Shown in pieces: positions 21,476 to 33,467 of a stretch of 64,000 bases of DNA (positions within the stretch are counted from its first letter, which is position 1; the number at the start of each line of letters is the position of its first letter). This DNA is from Agrypnia vestita (lineage: Eukaryota > Arthropoda > Insecta > Trichoptera > Phryganeidae): the NCBI GenBank assembly GCA_016648135.1, contig JADDOH010024973.1, positions 124,001-188,000 on the forward strand, given 5' to 3'. The position numbers and the translations under genes were made by a program. The notes under the pieces are model-generated. The model was given only the letters and a program-made list of their open reading frames with translations, ran no database searches and was not told the DNA's origin.

Positions 21476-21790
21476 TTTCTTTTAACTCGTGGCGTCTGCT
21501 TGCTTGCTTGCTTGACGAAAATTTTTTGGATCGATATTTAACCCTTTACCCGTGATCCAATCGAGCTGAAACTTGGCAAGTAGACTCGTGGCGACGATCA
21601 AGAAGGTCTATCAAATTTTCGTTAAAAAAATAATAATTATAGTATAATTTTGGATTTTTCAAATTTTTAATGGTTCTTTCATACAACTCAGTAAGTTTTA
21701 TGGAGATTCCGACGCATATAGACACGGAACCCGAAAATGAGAAAGGGATTTTTGTAAAAACTTGGTTTTTATGGGTTACTTTTTTTATAA
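21476..21790. repeat. Dispersed repeat R, copy 2
   Basis: Same blocks as 11935-12255 (GTGATCCAATCGAG, AGACTCGTGGCGACGATCAA, GATTCCGACGCATAT), same orientation. The 93-codon reverse frame across it is incidental. Confidence 0.8.
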
Positions 21791-22329
21791 ACTTTTGAAA
21801 TATTTGGTAATTAGTAGTACCTACCACATTGTAAAGCTCATAATTGTTGCATCTAATGCAAAATCATTAAATAATATTAACCTTGTTACCTCTACGTGAG
21901 TTTCATATTTAATCATGAATTAATCTCTACAGCGTAAACTCCAAATACATCTATAACAAAATAGTGTTATTATTAAAAATTGATTTCGAGTGGGAGCGTC
22001 AAATAGATTAAAATATCGATCTAGAATAGGACCAAGGGGCAGAGTGAACGCCAAGATCAGAATCGATTCAACAGGATTTTCAAGTTGAAAGCCGTGTAAG
22101 CCACCGCGGAGGCCTAGAGGAAGCATTCGATAAAGCCAGTTGTTTCCTACTAGCGATAAGTAGAGATGGAACGCTAGTTAGAGAGAACTAAGTAGCGCTA
22201 ACATGTTAACCTATAATATCAAGGACGTTCAGTGTAAGAATGCCATATTTATGCCACTTACCGCGTACCAGAAGGCTTTTAATTCATTGTAGGTATTTAC
22301 TTGAATTCTTGTTTATCTACTCTTATCTA

Positions 22330-22610
22330 TCGCTGGATAATTAGCTTCACAGAATGCGTTGCAGACATGTGACAACGTATAATGTACGATATTTGTAATT
22401 TTCCGTCTGCGAGCGTCGTGGGCATTAAAGCGACGGTAATATCATACCTACGCCATTCCTCGACATTTCAAATTCTTCACGAGCAACCTTCGCACGATGT
22501 TCCCTTCTGAGGATGACAGTGGTTTCCTTGGCCTTCTACACTTCCTGTCACTGCGCTGGCCAAGTCTCGGCGATGTTTAAGGACATTGTAAATCATGGCT
22601 TCCGTTACAA
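22330..22610. other. GC-richer island, possible cis-regulatory element
   Basis: Complex sequence with CpGs and words such as GAGCGTCGTGGGCATTAAAG and TGACAGTGG. No frame of note and no repeat partner. Confidence 0.25.
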
Positions 22611-22614
22611 TAGC

Positions 22615-23005
22615 CTTGTTTTTAATTTAATTAGTATTTAATAAAAAAATCTTATTAATTGGCTAAAACCGGAAGAAAATATATGTACGGCTAACGAGAC
22701 CATCTTCAATAACTCGTAGCGAGCATTCTACGATTATCACTAGATTTCTTTTAAAATAATTTACGACGCGCTTCCAGTTACTCTGTAATACCAACAAAAA
22801 CATTTTTTGACCGTCAAAATTATTTATTTCCCGCAATGAAATAACAATCGCATCCTAAACGGAAATTCAAATCAACGTTCAATTCATAATTGGTTTATAT
22901 TCCGGATTAACAATCCCAAATAATCAAAACTGGTCCATCGGATGCTGGTACACCTATAGTAGGTACTTTATAGAAATGGCAATCTATTATACATAATACC
23001 AGTTT
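22615..23005. other. Mostly AT-rich, nothing recognised
   Basis: No supported feature. Confidence 0.35.
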
Positions 23006-23009
23006 TTCT

Positions 23010-23260
23010 TAAAAAACATAACGGTCGCATCCCGTGTCTATCAATAATACGCCGAATCAGGTTTACGCGCGAGATGACCGTTGGTCACCAAATCAGACGG
23101 TAGTTTATCACAAATAACCCTTCATCATCGATTGAACGGAATAGAAAACTGGCCGAGGGATCCGCGGAGAATAGCTGCGGAGGGGCTCTGCAGCTACGCT
23201 GGCGGGGCGACGGAGATCTAGAAGCGGAACAGCATCTCCCACCGGTTCTCAACATTTAGA
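23010..23260. other. GC-rich island
   Basis: CpG-rich block (GGGGCTCTGCAGCTACGCTG, GGCGGGGCGACGG) with sharp edges in AT-rich flanks. Candidate regulatory DNA; composition is the only evidence. Confidence 0.25.
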
Positions 23261-23679
23261 CTAGTTTTCGTGCTTCACCTTGAGGCCAACTGTCAAAAAA
23301 TGCATTCAGAATCAAATGTTGTTTTTAACGTAACTATTGCACATATGAATTTTTTTTATTGGTTGGTTTATATTTTTTATTTCAAATTGTTTCGAAAAAT
23401 TCAAAATGGCGGAGTTATGCGACACCCCGCGAAGGTCCTACTTTTCCATGACCCACGCAGGCGATTGAGATTATCATAACGCACATTCTAAAAAAATATT
23501 TATTTTTATTCTTTGTTTAATCTTATTTACATTATTTTCTCAGTAATACAATTATGTACAGGAAATGAATTTATATTCCATTTTCGTTTTGTTTGCTATA
23601 TTTTGTATTTTTATTTTTTTATTTTTTACAAATACATTTTTTTTTACAAAATAGAGCTAGTTACATATGTTGGATTTTT

Positions 23680-23718
23680 CTCTTCTACATGAGTGACATA
23701 GACTCGTGTGTAGAAGAG
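23680..23718. repeat. Imperfect hairpin, shared with 34.4 kb
   Basis: CTCTTCTACATGAGT pairs with ACTCGTGTGTAGAAGAG. A related hairpin lies at 34365-34397 (TCTCTATGAG / ACTCGTGTATAGAGA), and the preceding CATA...T-rich sequence is also similar. Possibly a 3'-end hairpin of an old retroelement. Confidence 0.5.
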
Positions 23719-23939
23719 GAGTATTTTTACATTTTACATCTACAGATAATAAAATGATAAAATGTACATAATCATCATTTTATATGTATAGACAATTTAG
23801 TTATAATTAGTAAATAATAGGTACATATATATAATAATAAGTAAGAAATAAGTAAGTAATATATAATATTAAGTAATTAATAGGTACATATATAATAAAT
23901 TTATTATGTAAAATAATGATAGATATATGTATATACTTA

Positions 23940-24446
23940 AGTGTCATAACTAGTACATAATTATACTAATACATAACTAGTAGCAAAAACTTTACAGGTG
24001 GATCCTGTCTTGGGAATGAGTCGAAAATTTTCATGCAACAATTACCTAATATCAATAGTTGTGGAGGTATGAAATATCAAAATTTGCATTTTTGTGACTT
24101 TTTTTTTTACATAAATCATTACAATAACTTTTATTGATTACAAAAAATTCATTCGCTTTAATATAAGTAATAATAATAGGTACAAGAATAAAATGATAAA
24201 AAGAAATCTTTTTTCGATAAGTTTTTCATCATTTTATTTGAGTTGTAATAAAGCGAATGAACTTTTCATAATTGATATAAGTTACTGAAATTATAATTCG
24301 ACTTTTTGCAAAAAAAATATAGAAAAAAAGCAATATTTAATATTACATATCTCCATAATTAGTGATGGTCATGGTTACTTGAACATTTTCGACTCATCAA
24401 GGCATGAATCCACAAGTATAGTTTTGCTACAAGCTATGAGACACCC
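23940..24446. mobile_element. Fold-back MITE, CAGGGTGTCT-type end
   Basis: The right end GCTATGAGACACCCTG matches the termini of the element at 40242-40625. Internal blocks are mirrored: GAATGAGTCGAAAATTTTCA against CTCATCAAGGCATGAATCC with its CATTTTCGACTCAT, and ATTCATTCGCTTTAAT against AATAAAGCGAATGAA. The left terminus is decayed and contains a duplicated CATAACTAGTA. Confidence 0.65.
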
Positions 24447-24529
24447 TGTACAAAAATAAATAAATAAAATATTATTAAATAATCAGAACACTTTTAGAAC
24501 TGCAGATAATTTCTATGGTGGCCGCAATA

Positions 24530-24665
24530 GTCGAGGTCCAAACACAGATTCCACAATCAGCTGCTGACCGGTCCATCCCGGGACTCGTTCCTGGACCGGA
24601 CGGTGGCCGTGACGTCATAACGCATTATCTACCACACTGTCACCACACCTCGCTTCGAGTCGTTT
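24530..24665. other. GC-rich island with a perfect CRE octamer
   Basis: Contains TGACGTCA (24610-24617) and an inverted GGTCCA...TGGACC pair. Candidate regulatory element. Confidence 0.3.
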
Positions 24666-24989
24666 TACAGTTAGCCTTAGATTTTTAATAAACTTCTGGG
24701 TGAAGATTTAAAGACGACTACTAAAAGAAGTGCCTCATCGAACATCACATCTCGTCGTCACTGTTATCATTTGTCCATAATCTTATTTTTTAATTGACAA
24801 TGTCAAACGTTACGTATTGTAAGTAATGCTGACTAATGTAGTAGAACACGTCTGGGTAAAGATTACTATTAAAGTATGCCTTATCAAATATCGTATGTCG
24901 ATGTCAATTGTTCTAGTTATATTCTTTAATTAATATTCTTATCTAAGGTTGTGTATAACACTAACACTTAATTTTTTGGTTGAATTTAA

Positions 24990-25115
24990 TTTTGCGGTTT
25001 GCGGAAGAGGATTCTTTTTAGTATTCGTTTCTCTGACATTCTTAGCATATGTCCAAGCCACCACATTTGTGATTTCTCCATACGCAGGAGTGGGACTCTA
25101 TGCCGAGTGTGTGCA
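24990..25115 (-). pseudogene. LINE reverse-transcriptase C-terminal fragment
   Basis: The minus strand reads MEKSQMWWLGHMLRMSEKRI, then LKRILFRK. It matches the W.GH..RM...R..K segment downstream of the RT domain in non-LTR elements. Only this block survives. Confidence 0.65.
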
Positions 25116-25202
25116 TTATGTCGGCACTTTTTTTTGTTAATTTATATTTTATATTTTTCTATTTGAGTTTCGAATTTCATGGATATCTAAAAGAGAATCT
25201 AG

Positions 25203-25350
25203 TTGTCCAATAATTTTTCTGAATTCGCGAACTACATCATGGACAATAATCATTATTTCCATTCATCTACCTTTAAAGTTCTTCGTCTTGTTGCGCGAAA
25301 AAGTAGTAAATTGAATATTATAGAATGTCTAAAAATAAAAAAATATATAA
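25203..25350 (+). pseudogene. Penelope-like endonuclease, C-terminal half
   Basis: The plus strand reads NNFSEFANYIMDNNHYF, FKVLRLVARKSSKLNIIECL and KIKKYI. It aligns with NNNFSEFSKHLIENNH...LKLNNLEIFYI of the 11.2-kb copy. The GIY-YIG half is missing. A PLE-type hammerhead unit lies about 650 bp downstream and may belong to the same insertion. Confidence 0.65.
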
Positions 25351-26001
25351 CTCGGGTATTAATTTGTTTAATAATATTACTTTCACCGACTCTTCTCCCC
25401 TCCACTCAATATTACCGTTACAACAACCCTTACACCAGTAACTCCGGCTTCTTTTTTCTGAAGGTACCTAATTAAATAATTATTTACATTTCCACCTCAT
25501 CCTTGTAAAAAAAGCAACTTTCTTAGTGTAGTCAGTTTAATCTGTCGACGAAAGATTCTGGTATTCTCGTAACTCGAAAAGTAAAATATTATATATAATT
25601 AAACTCAAGCAGAGATAACATAGTTTATGTTTTTCATCAATTCTAATAATCATTAAAAAGCGAGTAAGTATATAAAGCACATTTATTTAATGACACTTTA
25701 TTTTTTCAGGACGTGCGTGGGTCCTGATGAAAAAAAATGCGATGTGATAATGCTATACATTCAAAATAATCAACGTGGTTTAAAGAAATTTCGTTAAATT
25801 TTTTAAACTAAACAACTAACATTGGTGCAGCTAAATGTCGAGCATTCTCGAAAATAACCAGTGTACAGTCAGGCACATACATTAGCATCGCACTAGCTCG
25901 CTTGCGATGCGTCGCACTGGTTGGTAATGATTTTGCTACGTTCAGTGATCTGATCTGCACAGAAAGCTTCCCTGTTCTTAGGTTTTCACGGCCACTCAGA
26001 A

Positions 26002-26166
26002 TCTTCAAGTTTGTGTTTACTGGGGTGTTATGCCGTGTTGTTACGACCTTTCGGGCCGACGTTTCAGATCCCATTGCAGGGTCCATCATCAGGGCTGATG
26101 TGATCACATCAGCCCGAAAGGTCGTAACAACACGGCATAATACCCCAGTAAACACAAACTTGAAGA
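26002..26166. mobile_element. Inverted pair of PLE-like terminal sequences with one hammerhead
   Basis: 55-bp arms (26002-26056 and 26112-26166, one mismatch) are reverse complements. The middle contains a perfect 24-bp palindrome (26092-26115). The minus-strand copy holds a hammerhead; the plus-strand copy lacks exactly 39 nt of it, between two GCCC words. Its head-to-head arrangement parallels 11511-11726. Confidence 0.7.
26061..26092 (-). ncRNA. Hammerhead ribozyme motif
   Basis: The minus strand reads CTGATGA, helix II GGACCC-TGCAAT-GGGATC (one A-A mismatch), then GAAAC followed directly by GTC, the preferred cleavage triplet. Helix I can form as GCC/GGC. Helix III is almost absent, so in-cis activity may need a dimeric arrangement. 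All core nucleotides are present. Confidence 0.7.
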
Positions 26167-26369
26167 AAGCTTCCCTGATCTAAATCATCTATTGCGTATA
26201 AAATCAACTGACTGCTCTCTCCGAATATAATTTTTCTATTTACAGCATCACAACAAATTTGATGTATAATAATAAAATGAACTCTATTTTGTCGACTGAA
26301 ATTTCTTATTCCATCGCGTGGAGCGATTTTGTGTCGCAGTCATAAAAAGCCCGTTCGGTTTTTTCTTTT

Positions 26370-26625
26370 ATGTTGGATACAGATACTTCTCACGGGGAGT
26401 AAGCGTAAAACTCGGCCTCGCAGTAATATAATACCGGAGAATTCCGTTAAAGATGTTTGATTCACCTCAAAGGGCACCCTATCAGGATGAGCATCCCCTA
26501 TTGTCCGCTTTGTTGCCGGCCCGGAGACAGCAGACATGAGTCTCATCCCTTTCGGATGACAAAAGGGTGCCGGGAGGCTGCTTCGGAGACGGCTGCAGGA
26601 ATTATTGGAAGGAAGCCCACTGACT
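26370..26625. other. GC-richer island
   Basis: Balanced, complex sequence (GGGTGCCGGGAGGCTGCTTC). A 68-codon reverse frame without a recognisable domain. Candidate regulatory DNA or an old unrecognised repeat. Confidence 0.25.
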
Positions 26626-26734
26626 AGCGAAAGAATCCACTTTTTATAGAAAACAATTACCTACTACATTTTTATGATATCCGTGGAGCAGAGAATTTGT
26701 TTTTCACAACATAGTCTTAATATTTAAGGGGTTA

Positions 26735-27000
26735 CACCACCCTGGGAGAGTGAAATTGAGGTAGAAATTAGGCGATTTTTTACAAGAAAATAATTAATTG
26801 TTAAAAAATATATATTAGGTAGACCTCTTTTTATTTAAGAAAGACAATCCAATTAATATGTGTTAGCTGTTCGTACGACGCACATTGCTTCGTTGTGTTG
26901 GTGTTTACGCGCATAAATACCAGCCCGAGGAAATAACTTGCATCGTACGCAGGGTTAACTTATTCGATTGTCTTTCTCAAATAGAAAGAGCTCTACCCGC
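26735..27000. mobile_element. Palindromic MITE P, copy 1
   Basis: Inverted arms include AAGAAAGACAATC...CGTACGA on the left and TCGTACGCAGGG...GATTGTCTTTCTC on the right, around GTGTTGGTGTTTACGCG. It matches 39436-39612. The leading GGGTTACACCACCCTG also occurs at 59597 and may mark the true end. Confidence 0.7.
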
Positions 27001-27189
27001 TTATTAAGAAACATATTTACCATTATTTGATTAAAAAAAAATTGAAAAAAAACATTAAATGGCCGCGTTATGTTTATTTCCGTAGAACTCGTCCTCCGTG
27101 ATTGCTTGCACATTTGTTCGAAACAGAAAAGATGTTCCGTAAGATGGACCAATACATATTCTTACGTCCATTTTCGGACCATAAATGAT

Positions 27190-28180
27190 ATTTTCGCATT
27201 TTTACACTTTTAATTTAATTTAATTTTCGCACTTTTACTCTGAAAATTTAACAAAAAGTTGAGATGCGTCTATGGACTCGAAGTGTGTCTTTTAGTCCAA
27301 ACATTTATTTGTGGATACGCGATTCCCATAAACTTAAATCAGAGAGATTTCTATTAAAATAAATTGGGGATTCCCAAAAATTACATTAAACTTTAATGAA
27401 AGTTAATTCAGGGATCCTCACAGGAAAGGTGTATACAAGTTATAGTGTAGACAATTATGAAGAGGTCAAACTAAAAACTCTCAGTAAATTATGTCTCAGT
27501 AAATTAGTTGCATTTTATTACAAAAAAGACGCTCGATTTGGAACGCAATTTTAAAATAATTTTAAAAAAACATCTGTTGTAAAAAATACTCTTTGCTTAC
27601 TAGAGTATTTAATATGCAAAAATTAAATGTGTCTTAATTTTACGCGAGGAAACACACTTCCGCTGTGACCCAATCGCTTCGCCTAAAGAAGAGGTTTAGT
27701 TCACGTCTGTGCAATTTTATTCTGTATTCTCGTTACCCATAATGATTGTTCTTAGATGAGAATAAACCAGATAACATTATAATATTGGTTTTATTTTTAT
27801 TCTTTCGGAGATAAGTTTATAGAACTTCGTAATCACATGTCCCTATGGAAATAAAAACATTAGAGTTCATTTGTGTTTCATTAGCTTTTGAACAGAATTG
27901 TTTCTTAGAATCGTACAGAAATACAAAAAACCTTCATTAATTTTTAAAATTATAAAGCATCTCTTTTCAATACTTTTCATATAAATACAAGTTGTTGAAC
28001 GTAAAATATTAAGATTGATAATATTAAATTTAGATAAATCATGTGTTTTTATTTCCATATGTAGAATAATGGTGTCTATATCAAAATTATTCTAAAAAAC
28101 CTTCATTTTCGCATTTTATAAACCTCTTCGATTGACTCACTAAAAATATTTTATTTTATGTAACATTATTATCGTGAAAA
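27190..28180. other. AT-rich stretch, nothing recognised
   Basis: No supported feature; low-complexity frames only. Confidence 0.4.
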
Positions 28181-28189
28181 ATCAAAGGC

Positions 28190-28262
28190 GGCCCTGGACC
28201 AAACTCAAGAGTGTGTGGTTCAAAATCCCTGCGAACTAAGATGCATCATAGAGACAAACACA
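28190..28262 (+). repeat. Possible tRNA-like SINE scrap
   Basis: GGTTCAAAATCCC resembles a B box and is preceded by a GGCCCTGGACC region, but no partner copy was found. Weak. Confidence 0.2.
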
Positions 28263-28621
28263 GATTTGATAAATATATTTTTAAAATATATTTGTTCATA
28301 GTGTTTTATGCCTTTTGTCTATATATGTATAAAACATCATGATATTGTATTAACAAAAATATTTTATAAATAAGCCATTGAGATTTCTTAAAAATATGTA
28401 TTCGTACAGAAATACAAATACTTATAATTCTTGTGGCTTGAACAACACACTGTCATTAAATCTAAAATTTTGAACAAAATGCATTGTTTTCAACTTTTAT
28501 CTTTGAAATTAGTTACTGAAATGTAAAAGAAATTCAATAGTTACGTAGACGTTTATATATAGCTAACCTTAATTAAAAAGCCGTTGACAATTTAATCAAG
28601 TGTAAAATATTTTTAATATTT

Positions 28622-29060
28622 TTTTATGTGTGTTCTTAGAACACGATCACTAGGTTTCGTCCACACAGGGATAATTATTATTTAAGATAAATTATAGAAG
28701 AGACGAAGCTATTTATATGGGAAACTTGTATGGAAGTCTTTAATTTTAAAACTGTATCTTTATATATAATTTTTTAATTTAGAGTTATCATTAACAACTG
28801 TAAAATCTTTGTATATAACTATATCATGGGTAGGGCTAAAGATATATCTAGCGTAGTCCATTTGAACATATGAAATTTCAAATATTTAATAATGTGTGGA
28901 TGTGTTTACGGTGGAATTGGTAAACGTTACAATGTGTAAAGTGATAACTTAAGTCAGCTCGTACAGGTCATAAGCCTTGAGCCATCCTATCAAGATTTCA
29001 GTACACGTTTCCCGTGTAAATAGTTTAGTCTCCATGAGACTTCTTATTAGTAGTAAAAAA
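28622..29060. mobile_element. Large palindromic MITE M, copy 1
   Basis: The left arm carries AGAGACGAAGCTATTTATAT and GGGAAACTTGTATGGAAGTC; the right arm carries AATGTGTAAAGTGATAACTT and CCCGTGTAAATAGTTTAGTC. The family recurs at 38.2, 49.5, 50.3, 57.4 and 60.7 kb. Long inverted arms read toward a GTGATCACTT-type centre. No ORF. Confidence 0.7.
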
Positions 29061-29064
29061 ATAT

Positions 29065-30585
29065 TAATAAAATAAAAAATCTTAATTAGTAAAATATTTC
29101 ATTTAATTAATGACGCATGACATATTTTGAAAAATAAAAAATAAAGAAGTGTTCAAATTCCACAATGAGACGATGCCAGTATTAACCAGCTCACAGATGA
29201 AATGCTTCAGTATTTGCAGTGCTTGTGTCTGACTTTAAAAATTTGAAAAGTTTATGGAATTCACCATTTACTGTCAATCGGCAATCACGCTCCATCTAAA
29301 GCGACGTCATTTTTTGCGGGATCGCAATACTGCATTTGCGACATTTAATCACATTTAATCTTCGCTTTTGATTAAATCCCCCGCATATATATATAAGATT
29401 TGAATAACTATTATTTACTTTTCGTATTATTAGTACACGCAACATGCATATTTCAGATTTCCACAGATTTTTTTGCTTTGTTTCTCTAAAACAAAAGTAT
29501 AAAATATAAGTTAAAACTGCAGATTACTATTACATATTTAAACAAACAATTTACCATGCGTACTCGCTTATATAAATAAGTTTAAAAATTATAAAATTAG
29601 TTGTATGTTCATATATAGTGTGAGTTTGATTGTATTAATTTGAGTAAAATTGATTTTTTACACATTTTTCACTATTTACTTATTTCATATTTTACTTATA
29701 ATTTTAAAACGACGCAACTAAAAATGTATTAATATTTGTATTAAATTTATATTTACAATACATCTATTATATAACGGTTTCACTATAGATTTTGAGTCAC
29801 AAAAAAGCTCGATTTGACAATTTACTTATAAATTACATATATCTACTTATCAAAGCTTAAATTTTATTTGACTTACATAAAAAGATGTTTGAAAATTATT
29901 TAGATAAATTCCCCTCTCTTGATTGTGCCAACATTAATAATTTAAAATGAGAAATATTTGAAACACTTTCTTGGTAGCATTTCAAATAATAAAGTTCTCA
30001 GTTCAAATAATAAAGTTTAAAATATCTCTTATAAAACACCGTGAGAAGCAACCAACCCTCATCTTAAGCTCAACGAATTTATTTCCAAGATAACAAAATA
30101 GTTAATAGAACCTGTATCCATCTGGACGCTAGACGAATAATACAGAAAACATGTCCCTGTATCTAGAACGTTATTTTGGTCCAGAAAGGACGGCTTCTTT
30201 GTCGGAGAAATCTTTACACACGTCCGAGATCAAACTAGTTTCTCGATTGTTATTATTCAACATTTCCCCCAAAATTTAACAGTGACCGGTACTTTCTCAT
30301 TCATCTCCCGAATATGAGAATGGCGAATGAAATTATTTTTAATTCAAATACAGTTACTAGCAATTCATCGCACGTAACGAGATGAACTATGTGAACTGAA
30401 TTTTATTTACACTATAAGAAAAAGGGATAAATTCTTAAAACAGCTGTCGTGAATTTAATATTAAAGGACACAAAGCATTGTGGCCAGTAGAAAAAGACGG
30501 GCACTACATGATTCACAAATGGCCGAAATTGCACTTGAAAGATTTTCGTACATGAAGCAGTAATAATTATTTATTTATTTAACTT
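29065..30585. other. AT-rich stretch, nothing recognised
   Basis: No supported gene or repeat. A short GC-richer patch lies near 30160-30260. Confidence 0.4.
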
Positions 30586-30589
30586 ACTT

Positions 30590-30780
30590 TTGCAGCATCT
30601 AAAAACCATTCACGTCCATGGCCGACCGAACAACCTCTCTCCAAGCACGTGTCTTAAGCTGCGATTTGCAGCCGCGATGCATCTTTCCGCTTATTATACG
30701 CCCATCTCGTTCTTGGGCGTTCCGGGGGTCGCATTTCACCGGATTTCCTTCGAAGACCTTTCACACCCTCTGAAGTAGTG
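30590..30780 (-). pseudogene. LINE reverse-transcriptase C-terminal tail
   Basis: The minus strand reads RPPERPRTRWAYNKRKDASR, LQIAA, stop, DTCLERG. It corresponds to the GRPRTRW.D....L..AA.D...R. segment of non-LTR ORF2 C-termini, with a stop inside. 5'-truncated. Confidence 0.6.
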
Positions 30781-30789
30781 ATGAGCTGA

Positions 30790-31570
30790 ACTGTTATTTT
30801 GAATGTTAGTGATTGTGATCGATTGTAACTATGATTTACGTGTTTAGTGTCTAGTACACCAAATGCTCTCTGAATTACGAATAATCAGTTACCACGCCTT
30901 TTCGACTTCGTAGTACCTAACTATAATGTTTAGCTCCCTGAAGTTTTGAAGTATTCAGCATTGGATCGGTTGCTCCATCGACGGTTCTGCGTGACTTCGA
31001 ATAATCTAAGATTTGGTTGACATTTGAGACAATTGAGGTATTATTTGAGAAAATTAACAAAATTGTTGGACATATTCATAAATAACCGTGCATGCCTGTT
31101 TAACCGTCTATACCTTCCAATAGCGATGGTTCCATCAGCTATAGATACTTACATTAAGATATTCTAAAGGATAATTAGTTTCCTACTAGTTATTTATTTA
31201 TTTAACGCGACAGCATATTACATGCATGCATAATTTGGTTCAGTTTACATAGTACATTTATGAATAATTGCACCAATAGCACGCATCGCGCAATGTCATA
31301 TAAAAGTAATACATAGCGCAATATAACACTGGTTGACAAAATAATTTTTTTGGCTCCCTCGGGAAATTTGTTTGAATTTTATAAATCGAATGGTGTTGAT
31401 TTTGTATTTAACTGTAGAATATCACTATCGCCGACCATTGCGAATACAAAAAGGTTTTACACCAACACTTTTGCTGCTCGACTTTTTTAATGATGCAGAA
31501 AGCAGCAAAATCTTATTATACTTATCCTCCCTGGCGATCTGTCGACATTTTACTACTTTAAGATTAACAC
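30790..31570. other. AT-rich stretch, nothing recognised
   Basis: No supported feature. Confidence 0.35.
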
Positions 31571-31579
31571 ATATTAACA

Positions 31580-31670
31580 ATACGTACTCATCATCATCAA
31601 CATCTCAAGTTCTGCTACCAGATTTGAGTTCTGGCCCATTCGAGAATATACCTCCAGTGGTCCCTTCGGA
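31580..31670 (-). pseudogene. Possible LINE C-terminal scrap
   Basis: The minus strand reads WRYILEWARTQIW, stop, QNLRC. It resembles WLRNIREWTRIRRVEELL of the clearer copy at 63655-63800. Weak alone, but strand and context agree. Confidence 0.4.
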
Positions 31671-31703
31671 TCTACCTATCTTTTTCTTCCTTCAGGTTTA
31701 TTA

Positions 31704-32018
31704 TTAAGCAGCTATTCGGAGATATGCATTATTCACACGCTCTATATGGCTCCCTAACTTTAGGCTCATCATACAGTCATAATGTTTTTGGTTACAATAC
31801 CCACGCCACACAATATTTTCTTTGAGGGCTCCGATAATTTTCTCGAAGATCTTTCTTTTAAGAATATCTAGTGTTGCTTCAAATATGATTATGCTCTTGG
31901 CACAATTGTTGTGGTCGTTGATAACGATGACACCAGATCTAAAACTATCCGGCACCACCTCGACCCTGCTTTGTACCACCAGGCTCTCCTCCTGCGCCCT
32001 TGTTACCTCAGTGCCCAC
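31704..32018 (-). pseudogene. Unidentified 104-codon frame, possibly LINE-derived
   Basis: An uninterrupted frame with protein-like composition (VVPDSFRSGVIVINDHNNCA, later KIFEKIIGALKENIVWRGYC). I do not recognise a domain. It lies directly upstream, on the same strand, of the LINE-like scrap at 31580-31670, so it may be part of a retroelement ORF. Confidence 0.3.
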
Positions 32019-32139
32019 GTCTTAAGGTATCTTCGATACATACTTTAAATATTATAAAGACGTATTAGTAATTAAAAAATCTCTCAAATCAGTTCAAGTC
32101 GATGCTATAAATAAATGAGAAGCGATGCGCACTCAATGG

Positions 32140-32420
32140 TCCGTACGAGTTCATTCCATCGCGCCGCGGCCGCGGATTGAGTGCGGTTGCGTCGTGGCGC
32201 GTATCTTCGGTGTGCGATCTCGTTTACCCGACTGAACGCCATTCAGCCCACGGCTCGTCCAATGATGAATCGGTTTCCTTCCATTGTGCTCGCTGTCTCT
32301 TGTCACAATTTTATCCCTCTTTTCACTCAAAATCTCCCTTTTCATTCTCTCCGGGAGTTCTGCGTGACGTTTGATTTTTTGTACATCAGGGTTAAACTTG
32401 AGAGACGACCAACGTCATTT
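32140..32420. other. GC-rich island, possible promoter or cis-regulatory element
   Basis: CpG-rich core (CGCGCCGCGGCCGCGG) followed by pyrimidine-rich sequence. Open frames on both strands are as expected from composition. No repeat partner seen. Confidence 0.3.
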
Positions 32421-32429
32421 TTTTAAGGA

Positions 32430-33360
32430 ACAATCAGACACCCCGGCGACCCCCACACGCATTCGCCCGCTTTCAGATTCTTATTCCGACTTTTTGTTTT
32501 GTTACAACGCTTTTTACAAGAGTGCAAGCCATAATTAGGCGCCTCTGAAATCTACTTTACAAAGGGTTACGCCAGGTAACAAAATAGTAATTAGTTTTTA
32601 AAAAATAAACGAAAAAACGACCACACCTTTTGTGCCCAAATTATTTTACGATTGAATGAATAATATTAATACTTCACACACCTTGTTTGTTTGCACAACA
32701 GAGGATGACAATATTATTATTTCGCTTCTGGTTTCAGATTTTCCGAATGTTTCTCACACATTTTTTATGATACCTCAAGTTCACTTTATAGCTTAATTGT
32801 TTGCCAATCACCAGCCGTTTCCCGGTGTATGTAAAAATTGTAATAATGAAAATAAAAAAGACTGTTGGACTATTGTTATTCTTGACATTTCTATGAGTTA
32901 ATAGAGTGTTGAACACCATGCCTGTATCTCTCACTCATTAGGATTTTTTGCTTCTGAGTTTACCCACTTTCAATATTTGTTCAAAATGTGATATGGTCGG
33001 CCCTGATTGCATACTGCCTTGCTCGCTTTATGACTCGATACCCTTTCATTAATCAGATGCTCCAGAAACATTGGATAACTTGGACCTATTTCTTTCCAAT
33101 TTAAAATTATTTCTTATATACTGTCATATCTTACACTCATTCTTCTTACTCGCCGTATTTCTACAACATTATTGTTTGCTTTCAACTTCCTTAAAATTGA
33201 TATCATTGATTGATTTCACGATTTCTTTGTGGTGTAAAATTTTAATTAAAATGTTTATTAAATTAAAAATTAAAATGATATTTAAACTTAAAAAAACAAT
33301 AAAAATTAAAAATAAATTAATTGTATAATACGTACACAATCATAAAGAGCTATTATGGTT
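32430..33360. other. AT-rich stretch, nothing recognised
   Basis: Includes low-complexity AAAATTAAAA runs near 33240-33320, which produce a spurious Lys/Ile-rich frame. Confidence 0.4.
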
Positions 33361-33364
33361 TCGC

Positions 33365-33467
33365 TACTAATTTCGGGAAGAACAAAACATCACATCGACA
33401 GTTATAATTTATGTAATTGATAACCCGTATCAATAGAAAGGTCTCTCCTTCCCGAAACATTAGTAAT
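33365..33467. repeat. Inverted repeat pair (TACTAAT..TCGGGAAG)
   Basis: TACTAATTTCGGGAAG near 33366 and CTTCCCGAAACATTAGTA near 33449 are imperfect reverse complements about 70 bp apart. Possibly a very small MITE. Confidence 0.5.

Noticed and set aside
25728..25760. Additional hammerhead (CTGATGA at about 25729)
   Set aside because: No GAAA box, helix II or helix I partner follows; an isolated heptamer match.
25808..26155. 115-codon minus-strand frame as a protein gene
   Set aside because: It crosses an inverted repeat pair with a hammerhead motif, so the translation contains mirrored noncoding sequence.
33071..33328. 85-codon Lys/Ile-rich frame
   Set aside because: The C-terminal half is translated low-complexity AAAATTAAAA sequence.
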